A DNA stretch of 64,000 nucleotides, taken from positions 28,636-92,635 of the forward strand of contig QEOQ01000559.1 of NCBI GenBank assembly GCA_010279815.1, read 5' to 3'. This DNA comes from Brachionus plicatilis. Its lineage: Eukaryota; Rotifera; Eurotatoria; Ploima; Brachionidae. The position numbers and the translations under genes are program-made. Positions 41,545 through 52,215 of this stretch are shown in pieces (the first letter of the stretch is position 1; each line of letters begins with the position of its first letter). Under the pieces are notes generated by a model. The model ran no database searches. It was not told the DNA's origin and saw only the letters and a program-made list of their open reading frames with translations.

Positions 41545-42258
41545 AGTTCGCGCGTAGCAAAACGACAGCACTATCTTAATCGACAATTTTCGATAGCATA
41601 TTCGTAATCTACGTATATGAAAACCTAGGAAAACTTGTTTCTTTAGGGGGGGAAAGATTTTTGACTTAAGGGTCTTGAAGTTTCACTTTTTTTATTTAAA
41701 GCTTAATTAATCCAAAAAAAAGTCAAAATATAGTTCAAAGATTAAATTTTAATGAATTTTAATGATTTTTTTTTTAGAAATTGAACTATATTTTGACTTT
41801 TTTTTGGATTAATTAAGCTTTAAATAAAAAAAGTGAAGCCTGAGATTTGTTCAGAATTTTGTCTAGTTTTATAATTTAAATAAAAAAGTAAGGGTCTTGT
41901 GTCAATCCTACGACGAAAATCAAAAAAACTAGAAAAAAAGCACAAAAAAATGTGTTTTTTTGGTATAAAGTGCAACTTAATTCCACTTAAAATACTTGAA
42001 AAATATATCATTTAATAGAGAATTTTGGGCTCTTTAAAAATATATATAGATATAGTAACTTTTGAATGAAAACTCATCTCAAAAATTTCAAAAACCTAAA
42101 CCACTGTTTTCAAAAACTATCAAACTTCAAGACCCTCTAGTCAAAAATCTTTCCCCCCTAAAGAAACAAGTTTTACTAGGTTTTCATAAACGTAGATTAG
42201 GAATATGCTATCGAAAATTGTCGATTAAGATAGTGCTGTCGTTTTGCTACGCGCGAAC
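41545..42258. mobile_element. TIR element, about 714 bp, with a second internal palindrome
   Basis: The terminal arms start GTTCGCGCGTAGCAAAACGA and extend about 140 bp (41550-41690 and 42135-42258). Inside, TTAATTAATCCAAAAAAAAG and AGTCAAAATATAGTTC (41702-41740) form another palindrome with 41770-41820. CG-rich ends are unusual for this DNA. No transposase; the target duplication is unclear. Confidence 0.7.
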
Positions 42259-42439
42259 CTTACTTGAAACATTTTTTGGTTATTGATACAATGAAAAAAA
42301 TCCAGTTTATTAACAAAATTTTTAAATTTTTTAAAGTTTATATTTTAAGTTGAAGAAATCTAATTTCAAAATAAACCATATTTTGAAATCAGATTTATTT
42401 TTTAAAAATCTTAGATAAATAATAAGATAAAATAAAGGG

Positions 42440-42835
42440 GTCTGGGGCGAACGGTTTGGACAAACTGGTTTCAAACCGGTTTCTGGTCAAATTGGTTCAT
42501 TTTTTCAAACCGGTTTTACGAACTGTTTTTTTTTTTCAAACCGGTAGTTTCATAAAATATATTATTATTAAAAAAATTTGGTTTATTATTTTGATATTTT
42601 CATTAAAGTATGATTTTTATTAATCTGTAGAAGCTTTTTATTAGAAATGAAGATTTAATGTTGATTCATCTTTAATATTAAATATAAAATATTAAAGATT
42701 TAATATTAAAAAATTTAATAAGTATTAACAATCCGGTTTAATTTATAAAAACCGGTTTCAAAAATTTGGTTCGGTTTCGAATCGGCCGACCAACCCTAGT
42801 CCGGGGCGTAGCCCTAGTATAGGTTCAGTTCGGTT
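42440..42835. repeat. AACCGGTTT-rich repeat block
   Basis: Repeated GGTTTCAAACCGGTTT and AACCGGTTTTACG words occur at 42470-42550 and 42725-42800, bounded by GGGGCGAACGG and CCGGGGCGTAGCCCTAG. It resembles the GGGC/AACCGG patch at 26420-26545. Function unknown. Confidence 0.5.
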
Positions 42836-42839
42836 CAGC

Positions 42840-43806
42840 AAAAAGTCCTGGGGTTATTTCATTAATACTGCTAATTTTTTAAATAATTAATTGCTCATTG
42901 ATTTATAAAATAAATTATAAAAATATTTTGCATTTTCTATTAATCTTAGCTTCAGTGCTTTTAATATAAATGGTATTTACAAAAATTTGTGTAATTATAC
43001 GTAATCTTACACTTTCTTATACACAAACGTAATTACGATTACGTAAAATTGAATCAATATTTGCTAGACACGGTTAATTCGATTTAGACCAAAAAATTGT
43101 CAATTTTTGCTATTTTTTTTTGATTTTTAATAAATTTTTTATATTTTTTTTTGTTCAATCAAAAAATTTTTAAAATTTTTTCTTACAAAATCTTGTAATT
43201 TATTACAATATTTATTGTAAATTTTGGTGATTTTTTGCCAAAATTTAATAGTTCCTGTAAAAAATGGTATGACATAGTAAAAGGGGGTTGTGAAGTTCGT
43301 TTGAATTCGATCATTTCAATTCAGAAAAACCTGAATAACTTTTTTACTAAAAGAAATAATTTAGTTCTAAAAAATGCTTAATTATAAGAAAAATTTTCCT
43401 AGAAAATTTGCTTAATGCAGTAAAATAGTTCTGCAAAATAACCTGCAATTTTCTGCATTTTTTACGCCATTAAAAAGTATCCTAATCAACTGTGCAAGTA
43501 TATTGCAGAGTTTTTGCAGATATATATTTTCGACATGATCCCTCACCCAATAATCCCTGAAAGCCGCAAATTCTTGAAAAACATCTTTAAATCTATTAAC
43601 TGTCAATTTTTCGGCCTTTCGCCATTAGAATTCGCTGAGATATCTTTATCTAATTAAATATGCTCAAAATTAAAATAATAATAATTAAATAAATAAAAAT
43701 TAATTAAAAAAGTTTTTGTATAATAAAAATTTTATCGGTTAATTTAAAAAAGTAGCCATAAAATTATTAAATTTGTATTAACAAATAGTTAATTTTTTAT
43801 AATTAT
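42840..43806. other. Spacer with repeat fragments
   Basis: It holds ACGTAAT-type words (42985-43050) and, at 43286-43400, the inverted partner of the 4950-5095 repeat end. The 64-codon minus frame at 43412-43606 has no support. Confidence 0.4.
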
Positions 43807-44124
43807 CAGAGTTGTTTAAAAGTCCTAAAAAAAGTCCAAATCGTTAAAAAAAAATTCAAGTCCGGACTTTTTATTTTTAAAAAAAAAAAAAAGGCCAATT
43901 TCGGAATTTTTTTTTAAATTTGCTAGATAAAGCTTCATATCAAAAAATTTATATACTCTTGGTTTGTCTAATGCAATAGATTTACCATATATCAGAATTT
44001 TTTTGCAATTTTGGCATAAATTTCTTCTTCAGTATTCAAAATTTTAAAGCCTGGATTGGACTTTTGAAAAAAAAAAGTCTGGAATTGGACTTGACTTGAG
44101 ACTTGTGACTTTTAAACAACTCTG
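43807..44124. mobile_element. CAGAGTTG-family MITE, full copy
   Basis: The ends are CAGAGTTGTTTAAAAGTC and GACTTTTAAACAACTCTG. The interior has TCATATCAAAAAATTTATAT, CTAATGCAATAGATTT and the TTCTTCAGTATTCAAAATTT segment shared with 60562-60863. About 318 bp, non-coding. Confidence 0.85.
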
Positions 44125-44784
44125 ATTATTATTATTTATTTCATAAAATTATGCCTGTCTTGGTGATGTTTAAAAAAAATTACAAATAAAAATAAAAATT
44201 TATTGATGATATTTTTAAAGTAAATTTTATTTCTGTTTAAGAAAGATGATAAATATATGTGCAAATGAATTATTGAAATAAAATTTAACTATTTCTTCAA
44301 TATAAGTAAAATTTAGTAAAGTCAAAAAAAGTCCTTTTTGAGACTTGGTTGTTTGGTAATGGTGCTTTCAAATATTTTTGTGGTTGCTAAGCAACCAGAA
44401 GATTTATTCTCACAAAATCCAAGATTTATATCTTGTAATCTTCGATTCATATTTAAATCGATACTTTTCTCCTAAATAACCAGAACAAAGTTTTCCTTTG
44501 ATGGTTTTAAACTCAATAAAAATATAATCTTGACTTTGAAACATGTCAGTTATATTAAAAAAAAATTAAATCTGGTGACAATTCAATTTTTGCTGGACAA
44601 TTTATGAATGATATTGCTTAGAAGACATTGCATGTTTTTTCGGAAGTGATTTATCGCATAATTATTTTGTCATTATTATGTAATTATTTTGTCGGAAAAA
44701 GTATTGTCGGAAGTGACCATAGTGAATATTTGCCATCTAAGAAAAAAAATTTTTTCTTGGTTCTTTGATAAATGTTAATAAAAA

Positions 44785-45270
44785 ATTTCGGCATCTTGAA
44801 GTTGATGATCAATTCAAAATATCATTTCAATTCAAAAAGTTTGTCTTTAGATATTAAACTAAATCTTTGATTTAATTTAAATAATTGTAATGTAACATGC
44901 TTTACATGCAATGTAGATTTAGAAAATAAAAAAAAAATTGAAAAAACATTTTCTCAATCCAATAATAAAATCGATTTTCAATTTAGTTAGCTGATTTTTT
45001 GTAAAGTTTTATTTTCAGTTTATTACTAATTTGAATTTTTTTAATAAAATCAGTTAATACATTTAATTATTAAAATCGATTATCAATGGACTGAGAAAAT
45101 GTTTTTTCAATTTTTTTTTTTATTTTCTAAATCTACATTGCATGTAAAGCATGTTACATTACAATTATTTAAATTAAATCAAAGATTTAGTTTAATATCT
45201 AAAGACAAACTTTTTGAATTGAAATGATATTTTGAATTGATCATCAACTTCAAGATGCCAAAATTTCTTG
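44785..45270. repeat. Long hairpin (arms about 180 bp)
   Basis: 44785-44962 (containing GGCATCTTGAAGTTGATGAT and CATGCTTTACATGCAATGTA) is mirrored at 45088-45269 with very few differences, around a loop of about 125 bp. In the left arm the plus frame reads FRHLEVDDQFKISFQFKKF and in the right arm the minus frame reads the same, continuing upstream to about 45401; this may be a duplicated protein fragment, not recognised. Confidence 0.75.
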
Positions 45271-45274
45271 GTAA

Positions 45275-46249
45275 AAATGGTTCCTTGAATAATAAAGTTA
45301 TATTTGTTTAGGCTGAAAAATTTCTTTAATTCAAATGAAATTTTAATTAAACCTCTGCAAAAACTCTGCAAATATTCAAAGCACAAACAAAGTATTGACA
45401 AATTATTAAAATTAAATTGCTGAGTTGTTGCAGAGAATATATTTGGGTAATATTTGCAGAACTTGTTTAAGGCTTAAATAAAAAATTATTTCAATTTTTT
45501 ACTTTTTTACTTATGATTTCTTAGATAAATTTTTCTTTAATTGATCAAATGAATGAACGCTGGTAAAGAGAAGCAAACCGATCACCAATATGGTGATAAG
45601 ACAAATTATTCTTTTTGGTAATAAATTGAGTTTATTTTTAAATCTTGAAATAAAACATAAATGAAAACTTTAAATTTTTCCATTTTCTTTCAATTCGGAA
45701 TATTTTTAACTAAAATTATACTCCGATTTGATGATTTATTAGAGAGTTAGAAATTAATGTCATTATTTTTAATATGTATCAATTAATTTTAGTTTTTTAT
45801 CATAAAAATAAAGAAACAAAAATTAAATTAGTTTCATTTTTTGACAATTTAAATCTAAATCTTTTTTTAAAATTCGATCATTCTCCCTTAAATGCGTTTT
45901 ATTTTAAATTTATTATTTTATAATTTCTTCCTTGTTGTCTCTTAAAAAATAAATGTCACACGGACATTAGTATCACGTAACGTAAAAATTTGCTTTTATT
46001 TTTTTAAATCTAAAAAATTCTTTCATTTTATAGTTTGATGGAAATAAAAAAAAATCTAATTTAACCATAAGAATATTTGTTTGAATTAATAAAAACACTG
46101 TAATCTCTGAGGAAAAAAAAATCATAATTTTTTGAATTTTTATTAAGAAAATCTAATTAGTAAAATTAGAAAAAAAAATAGCATTAAAACAATGAGTAAG
46201 CAAAAATTAAAAAAATTCAAAAAAATTAGTTTTCGACGAATTAAAAAAA
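45275..46249. other. Spacer upstream of the TPMT-like gene
   Basis: Mostly A/T tracts. At 45513-45647 the minus strand stays open with LLPKRIICLITILVIGLLLF then TSVHSFDQLKKNL and stop, a single membrane-spanning stretch that could be a terminal exon; no partner exon was found. Confidence 0.4.
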
Positions 46250-47226
46250 ATGTCGAAGCAAGAAATCTCAAGTGAAATAAATATTTTTTACAATGATCTA
46301 AATCAACTTCAAAATGATTTGTACCAAGAAAAAAATCATCCGTAAGCTCTTAAATTGTTTTATTTAAATTATTTTAAATACCATTTAAATAAAAAGATTT
46401 TTAACCAAGCATGTTAATAAATTTTTGACAAAGAGAGTACTAATTCCATTTTGTGGAAAATCGCCTGAAATTGCTTGGTAATTTTCTATTTAATTTTTAA
46501 AATTTAAATTGATTGTGGATTTAAAATTAAAAAAAATTTGCTTTTAAAACAAAAGGTTTGCTTCAAAAGGCTTTGAAGTAGTAGGAATTGAAAATAGAGA
46601 AGAAAATTGTGAAAATTTTTTTAATCTACAGAATCTTGAATACTTAAAAAGCGAAGTCAAGAATTTTAAATTATTTGCTGTATATTTATTATTTAAGTAA
46701 TACAATTTTTTATTAAACGTCATTATATAAAGAGCAAGGATAGTAAAATAAAAATATACAATGGGGATATATTTAATTTTACAAATGAATATGAGGAAAC
46801 GTTTGACTGCATTTGGGACAGAATGACTTTTTGGACTTTTACAGAAGAAAAAAAGACAAGGTGAGCGATTAATAAAATGTATTTTTATTAATAATTTACA
46901 AATTTTTCAATAGATATGTGGAGCATTTGAAAAAAATTATGAGTCCAGACATTAGATATTTATTACATACTTTTGATTCAGAATTGCCATCCTTAAAAGG
47001 CCCACCATTTGGCTGCAAATTGAACGATTTGCAAAACATTTTTGGTATACATTAAATCATATGAATAAAATTAAATTTTTTTTAAGGAGACGATTATGCA
47101 ATTTTATTGATTGAATCATCAAAACCAGTCAAAGTTGAATTTTTAAAAAAATCTGTCATTGTTCAAGAAAATTTTTATCTAGTAAAAAAGTTTATGAAAA
47201 ATCGATGCAACTTTTATGCGTTTTAA
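46250..47226 (+). CDS. Thiopurine S-methyltransferase-like methyltransferase, six exons
   Basis: TPMT-type enzymes transfer methyl groups from S-adenosylmethionine to sulphur or related acceptors in the cytosol. Six plus-strand exons join without a stop: 46250-46341, 46397-46477, 46556-46679, 46733-46860, 46914-47044 and 47087-47226, with GT-AG introns of 55, 78, 53, 53 and 42 nt, all in phase, giving 231 residues (human TPMT is 245). The start is ATG of MSKQEISSEINIFYNDLNQL. The family SAM-binding block is clear: VLIPFCGKSPEIAWFASKGF then EVVGIE, matching the F-PLCGK-x5-W-A-x-G-H-x-V-VGVE pattern. Next come KIYNGDIFNF, FDCIWDRMTFW (motif IWDR), and FDSELPSLKGPPFGC then LNDLQNIFG, matching the PGPPF / L-x-x-x-F-G region. 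The C-terminus is shorter and divergent. The exons are too small to be seen as single ORFs. True substrate unknown. Confidence 0.85.
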
Positions 47227-47890
47227 AATTCAAATTTTACTAGAATTTTTTTTATATTTTCTTGACCAAAATTTGAATTAATGAAATCTTAATACATTTT
47301 TGGCTGTTTTTTTCGAAAAAACTTTTAAATATTAATTTGGTTCTATTTTACCTTTAAAGTCAAAAATTCCAATTATATAAAAGTTACAAGAGTTGATCTA
47401 AAGCTAAGAATTTATCGAAATAAAATCATTTGACGTGAAGAAGCCAAGTTTCGTGGTATAAACTTCGGTTCTAAATTAAATTTTAATTCAATGATTGATA
47501 AAATTAAAGAACGTAATTCAAGATTAAATTTTAAAAAAATTTTGTGAAACAAAAAATGGAATTTAAATTAAAAAAATTTAGGAAACTTTTATTGACTTAA
47601 ATTTTATGAACTTAAGATATTTTTTTTTGATAAAATTTTTATTGTAAATTTTATGATCAAAATAAAAAGAAAGTATTAAAAGAAAATTCGTACATGATTT
47701 TTACATTAAATTAAATAACAAAATTATAAAGCTTCAGTCAAAATTAACCAATGATGAGTTTTTTTGAGCCAAATCGCAAAATATTAAAAATTTGAATCAA
47801 GAGTGAAGTAATTTGAATTTTAGTTTTCACTAAAGACTAGAATTTAAAACAATATAAAATTTGAAGTCAAAGTTGTGCTTTGACTTTGAC
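47227..47890. other. AT-rich spacer, no gene seen
   Basis: No coding frame or named repeat. Confidence 0.45.
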
Positions 47891-47894
47891 TTAT

Positions 47895-48250
47895 TACCAA
47901 CTCCATGAAAAATGCAACATTAAGAGATCGCTTACCGCTCAGAGATTTTTTTAGAGTAATGGACAATTAAATCGAAACTTGGTCACGCGATAGAAACCCA
48001 ATTTAGTTAATCAAGTTTAGTTGAATAGTTTTCTTTACAAACTAATTCAAATTTGGCAGAAACTCAAAAAACTATAGAAACACAATCAATCGAGTCAGAG
48101 TCTAGTACTCAAATAGCTTTATTAACAGCAAACGATAACTCAGCTCAAACAGTCCAAAAAAGAGGCAGAGGACGTCCGAGAAAAACTGATATGGTTCAAA
48201 TTTCAAATGTCACTCAAAAGAGTAAAAAGAGAAAAATAAATCAAAATTGA
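47895..48250 (+). pseudogene. MULE-type protein C-terminus with AT-hook-like tail
   Basis: NATLRDRLPLRDFFRVMDN, a stop, IETWSRDRNP resembles the segment before the SWIM finger in animal MULE proteins (PL--FF---...-WS--R). Another stop is followed by an open frame with LAETQKTIETQSIESESSTQ, ALLTANDNSAQTVQKRG and RGRPRKTDMVQISNVTQKSK. The RGRPRK word is AT-hook-like. 48260-48430 beyond it holds degenerate ATTACTAC words. Confidence 0.4.
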
Positions 48251-48259
48251 TTAATTAAT

Positions 48260-48880
48260 TGAATATTAATTGATTTGTTTTTATTTTTTTTTGTTACTAC
48301 TAATAAAAAAATTATTACTACGTTTTGATATAATAATTGCTACTTTTTTTTTCTACAATTAAATAATAAATTTACTACTAGAAATGATTAAATTTACTAC
48401 TGCAATAATTATTATCCATTTTATTAATTTATTTGTTTTTGTGAACCTCCCTCAGATAAAAATAAAGTAAAAAGGATTAAAATAAACGAAATTAAAGAAA
48501 AGATATATAGATATGTAATTAAAGGAATTTTAATTTCTTTTTTTTAAATATTGACATGTAGTTAGTTGAGTAAAACAAATATATTAGATGGAAGAAGACA
48601 AGAAATTACGCTTTAGTATTTGTATAATAAGGGATCTATATTTTGAAATGTTATTGAAATTTTTTAATTTTGATAATTATTATTCATTGTGTTCTTTTCT
48701 TCTTTTTTCTTGTTTTTTTTTAACTCAAGCCGAACTAGTTCAACAACGGTGGACACATTTTATAAACTGACTGTTCAGTTTTTTTATTTTTTTTTTCACG
48801 GAAAGATGGCTACCATAGCGAAACTACATCTAGTCTCGCTCCACAGGTCTCCTGCTGTAGCTTTTTATTATTATTATTAT
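48260..48880. other. Spacer with degenerate ATTACTAC-type words
   Basis: TTACTACTAATAAA, ATTACTACG, GCTACT and TTTACTACTAGAAA recur at 48290-48420, downstream of the AT-hook-like ORF. 48720-48860 is slightly GC-richer without a coding frame. Confidence 0.4.
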
Positions 48881-48964
48881 TAGTGAAAAATAGTAAAAAA
48901 AAAAGGAAAATTTAAATCAAGTTTTTTTAATATTGAAATCATTAGATACATATATTTTAGTGAT

Positions 48965-49174
48965 TTGACCAGTCGCCATTTTTCTCAATTACAATTTCAA
49001 TTACCTAATTTGAACCTTATTGAAATGCTGTGGAATGAAATGAAAGAATTTGCTAGAGAAAAAATTGTGTTTACCATAGCTGATGCAGTATTGGCTATAA
49101 GAGAATTTGAAAAATCACTAACAGTTGAAAAATGTAGTAAATATAAAAATCATCTGAAAAAGGCTGAAATTTAA
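48965..49174 (+). pseudogene. DDE (Tc1-type) transposase C-terminal fragment
   Basis: FQLPNLNLIEMLWNEMKEFA followed by TVEKCSKYKNHLKKAEI corresponds to the third catalytic region (usually SPDLNPIE--W) and the tail of Tc1/DDE_3 transposases. P and D of the motif are altered. Only about 60 residues are left. Confidence 0.6.
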
Positions 49175-49277
49175 ATTAAGTTTTTGGCTTTTTAAAATAT
49201 TAACTTTGATAAATTAGGTAATTGAAATTGTAATTGAGAAAAATGGCGACTGGTCAAATCACTAAAATATATGTATC

Positions 49278-49434
49278 TACAGTACGTTTCTGAACAACGT
49301 TGACAGCCTAGCGTAGCACATACTCTAGAGCTGCGCTAGGTTGTTTTAAGCAGCGCTTGAGCACATGCTCTAGAGCTAATAAATGTTCAACAACATGCTC
49401 AAAAAACTGTCAACTTTGTTCAGAAACGTACTGT
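49278..49434. mobile_element. Small MITE, 157 bp, nested
   Basis: The ends are CAGTACGTTTCTGAACAACG and complement, flanked by TA. The left arm at 48949-48965 shows the uninterrupted sequence, confirming insertion. The inside is GC-richer, with an inner palindrome around CTCTAGAGC. Confidence 0.8.
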
Positions 49435-49498
49435 AATAATTTCAGTATTAAAAAAACTTGATTTAAATTTTTCACTCTTTTTTACTATTTTTCACTAA

Positions 49499-50029
49499 AA
49501 TCAATAAAAATTTACGAAAATTTGCGTAAAAAAATATTTTTTTTTTTTAATTTAAAATTTTTTATTAATTTTGAAAAAAAAAATAAAAAAACTGAAAATA
49601 TTGCAAAAATTTGGATTTTTTTGGCCCTTTTTCGTTTTTACGAAATTTTACCTAAAATTGGTAAATTTACGGGAATTTCGGTAAATTTACTGTTTTTCAC
49701 TATTGCGATTTTACATAAAATTTCCGGAATTCCCGTAAATTTACTAAAATTTTGGTAAAACCATAGGAACAAATCAGTACTTTCTATAAAAATTTCATTT
49801 TGTAAAATAACTTGGCTAATGATAAAATTCCAGAGAAAATACATTCTAATTGTTAATTGCATATTCACATCAGAATGTCCAGGTGCTTTCTTTTGGTCCA
49901 AGTCCTGACTTTAATTTGCGACTTTAAAAAAATCTTTAGATTTTATGTCAACTATTATCATGACGTCCTAGCAAAACAATTTGATTTATTAATATTGACA
50001 TCAAAAAAGAAAAAAAAAACACAAAATCG
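49499..50029. other. Spacer with ACGTAAATTTACG repeat, downstream of CDK9
   Basis: 49500-49780 holds the weak TTTACGTAAA-type repeat. No gene. Confidence 0.4.
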
Positions 50030-50155
50030 NNNNNNNNNNNNNNNNNNNNNNNNNNNNNNNNNNNNNNNNNNNNNNNNNNNNNNNNNNNNNNNNNNNNNNN
50101 NNNNNNNNNNNNNNNNNNNNNNNNNNNNNNNNNNNNNNNNNNNNNNNNNNNNNNN
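50030..50155. other. Assembly gap (126 N)
   Basis: A run of N between two A-rich flanks, directly in the 3' flank of CDK9. The true length is unknown. Confidence 0.99.
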
Positions 50156-50180
50156 AAAAAAAAAAAAAGAGAAAAAAATT

Positions 50181-51570
50181 CTAATAAACTCTATCAAAGT
50201 GTTGTTGGTCAGTGTTTTGGTGTCGGGCCGCCTGTCTGAACTGATTGCGTCTGGCGGCCGTGTACTCAAAATTACTAGACGTAATAGCCTCGAGCTTAAG
50301 ATCGGACGGCAACGGCTCGGTCCAAAAAAAGTCATGATCGAGCGCCTCGTCGCTGTCGATCCTCTTCTTTGGATCGAGCGTCAACAGCTTGTCCAGCAAG
50401 TCCAGCCCATTCGCGTCCTTAATATAATTTCCAAGCCTCTCCTTCACTTTTCTCTTCTGCTCGGCTCGCTGAACTATCTTGTTGAACAGCTCGAGCTTGT
50501 CGACTTCGGGCCACACTTCGGTGGTGATCGGGCCGCACAAATTCTGAATCAACTCCAGCTGGTGCTGCTCAGTGCTGCCTTTGAGAATGGGCTCTTTGGT
50601 CCAGAGCTCGGCCATTATGCATCCAGCGCCCCACATGTCAATCGCCTTGTTGTAGCACTTTTCGCCCAGCAGCAGCTCCGGCGACCGGTACCACAGCGTC
50701 ACTACCCGGTTGGTGTACTTGGCCGACGAGTTGGTCTGCGCCACGGCCCTCGCCAGCCCGAAGTCGGCCAGCTTCAGCTTGCCCTCCTTGGTCACCAGAA
50801 TGTTGGCCGTTTTCATGTCCCTGTGGAGAATAAAATTCTTGTGAATGTAGTAGAGGCCGTTGAGCAGTTGTTGCATGATTTTTTTCTGCTCGCTGAGCGC
50901 GAATTTAACTTTGGCGTTGCTGAGCAGACCGGCCAGGTCGTGTTCACAAAACTCGAACACCAAATAGAACTCGCTCTTGAACTTGTTGTCAGCGCTGGCT
51001 TTGGTGGTGCAAATTTCGATGAGGCGCACAATGTTCTCGTGCTTGAGCACTTGCAAGATCTTGATTTCTCTGAGGGCCGTGATGGGAAACTAAAATAATT
51101 AGGAGTAATTTAGATAAGTTGAAGCGGTAAGCACCTACTCCTTCTTTTTCGTTTTCGGTGAGCACTTTTTTGAGAGCTACTATTTGGGCAGTGCCGCGCA
51201 CTTTGGCCTTGTGCACTTCGCCGAACGTGCCCTGGCCAATTTTGGCGATGTGCTCGTACTTGGAGTGGTCGGGACAAAATGGGTAGTGGGCGCTCTCGAG
51301 CACCTTGCAGTCAAAGTGGTCGGACAAGGGTTGCTCTTGGGCATGGCCGGCGCCTCTGTTGGGCTGTGCGGGCCGCTGGCCGTGCGGCTGGTGGTGGCCG
51401 GGATGGTGGGCCGGTCCTGGCCGCTGCATGTTACGCGATGAGTGGTGGTTGGACGGGTGTGCACGGTTGGGGTGCATTGGCGCGTTGTGCTGGCCTGGAT
51501 TAGGGCCCATGTTGGCCGGACTCGGGCCGGGTGGATAGTTCCGCGACATTTCTGGCTCTAGGTTTACCAT
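50181..51570 (-). CDS. CDK9: Cyclin-dependent kinase 9 (P-TEFb kinase), two exons
   Basis: CDK9 with cyclin T phosphorylates the RNA polymerase II tail and releases paused polymerase in the nucleus. Exon 1 is 51570-51139 and exon 2 is 51089-50181, with a 49-nt GT-AG intron in phase 0; 446 residues. Residues 1-95 are a Pro/His/Asn-rich extension absent from short human CDK9. The kinase begins KYEHIAKIGQGTFGEVHKAK (P-loop at about 112). VALKK gives the catalytic lysine. The family signature PITALRE lies directly after the splice site. HRDMKTANILV, LADFGLAR and the T-loop TNRVVTLWYRSPELLLGE follow, then LTLDPKKRIDSDEALDHDFF. All catalytic residues are intact. Start: the first ATG in frame (MVNLEPEM); an ATG seven codons later is possible. 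GC content is far above the rest of the window, especially in the extension. Confidence 0.95.
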
Positions 51571-51599
51571 TAAATACAAGAATCCCTTTGCGAATGGCT

Positions 51600-51770
51600 C
51601 TTGTTTCTAATTGCTAAATTATAATTGAATTTATCAACAATTTTAGACGAGCGCTGCCATTCATTCATTTGCATTGGATATACAGTGTTAATAGGTAAAA
51701 GTGCATTATGCATAATGTATTCGCACTAGCAAATTTTTTGTCTTATTTATTTATGCATGTAATGTAACTA
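51600..51770. promoter_or_regulatory. Presumed CDK9 upstream region
   Basis: No TATA box placed with confidence. ATGCATAATG and TATGCATG palindromic words at 51705-51760 are noted. The assignment rests on position only. Confidence 0.25.
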
Positions 51771-52215
51771 GTCGAGTCGACTAAATTTTTTTTAGTCGAC
51801 TTCAAAAAAATATTTTCTTTTAAATTTAATTTTTTTTCCCTAAAAATTTTTTTTTGTTTTCTGCTTTTTTTTTTTTTTAATTATTTTATCTATTAAACTA
51901 TCGAATTCTAATATTAATTATTAATTGTTTTCAAAACAATTAATTTAAATAATTAATAAATAATTAAAATTTACATTGATCTTTTTCCATTGAGGATCGA
52001 TCCAGGACCCTATTGCCGAGAAAAATTAAACAACGACTTAGCTAAATCGACTTTGCAGTTTCTTTGTTATTTATGTAGAAAAATACAACTTTAAACTTTT
52101 CTTTTCAATTTAAATTTTAAAAATATATTTTCGAGTCGACTGTAAAAAAGTCGAGTCGACTCGAATCGACTAAAAAAGAAGCTTAGGGACAAAAAATGCC
52201 CAACACTAGTAACTA
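51771..52215. mobile_element. GTCGACTCGAC-ended element with a tRNA-like core (SINE-like)
   Basis: The ends carry AGTCGAGTCGACTAAA (51771) and AGTCGAGTCGACTCGAATCG (about 52150), with ACTAGTAACTAG words outside. The complement of 51985-52020 contains AGGGTCCTGGATCGATCCTC, like a tRNA T-arm, near an AGCTAAGTCG D-loop-like stretch. A tRNA-derived SINE or a MITE; not settled. The same GTCGAGTCGACTCGA word occurs at 60460. Confidence 0.4.

Larger units (their letters stand above)
48881..49498. mobile_element. Inverted-repeat structure enclosing a transposase tail
   Basis: The left arm 48881-49015 (AGTGAAAAATAGTAAAAAA, TGATTTGACCAGTCGCCATT) is mirrored on the right at 49212-49277 and 49437-49498. 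The right arm is split by a separate MITE at 49278-49434. Between the arms lies a transposase C-terminal fragment. This is the product of an inverted duplication at an element end, or a foldback element. Confidence 0.7.

Noticed and set aside
49857..51098. 413-codon plus-strand ORF through the gap
   Set aside because: It reads through N bases and is antisense to CDK9.
51180..51538. Several plus- and minus-frame ORFs rich in G, A, W and R across CDK9 exon 1
   Set aside because: Shadows of the GC-rich CDK9 coding sequence in other frames.
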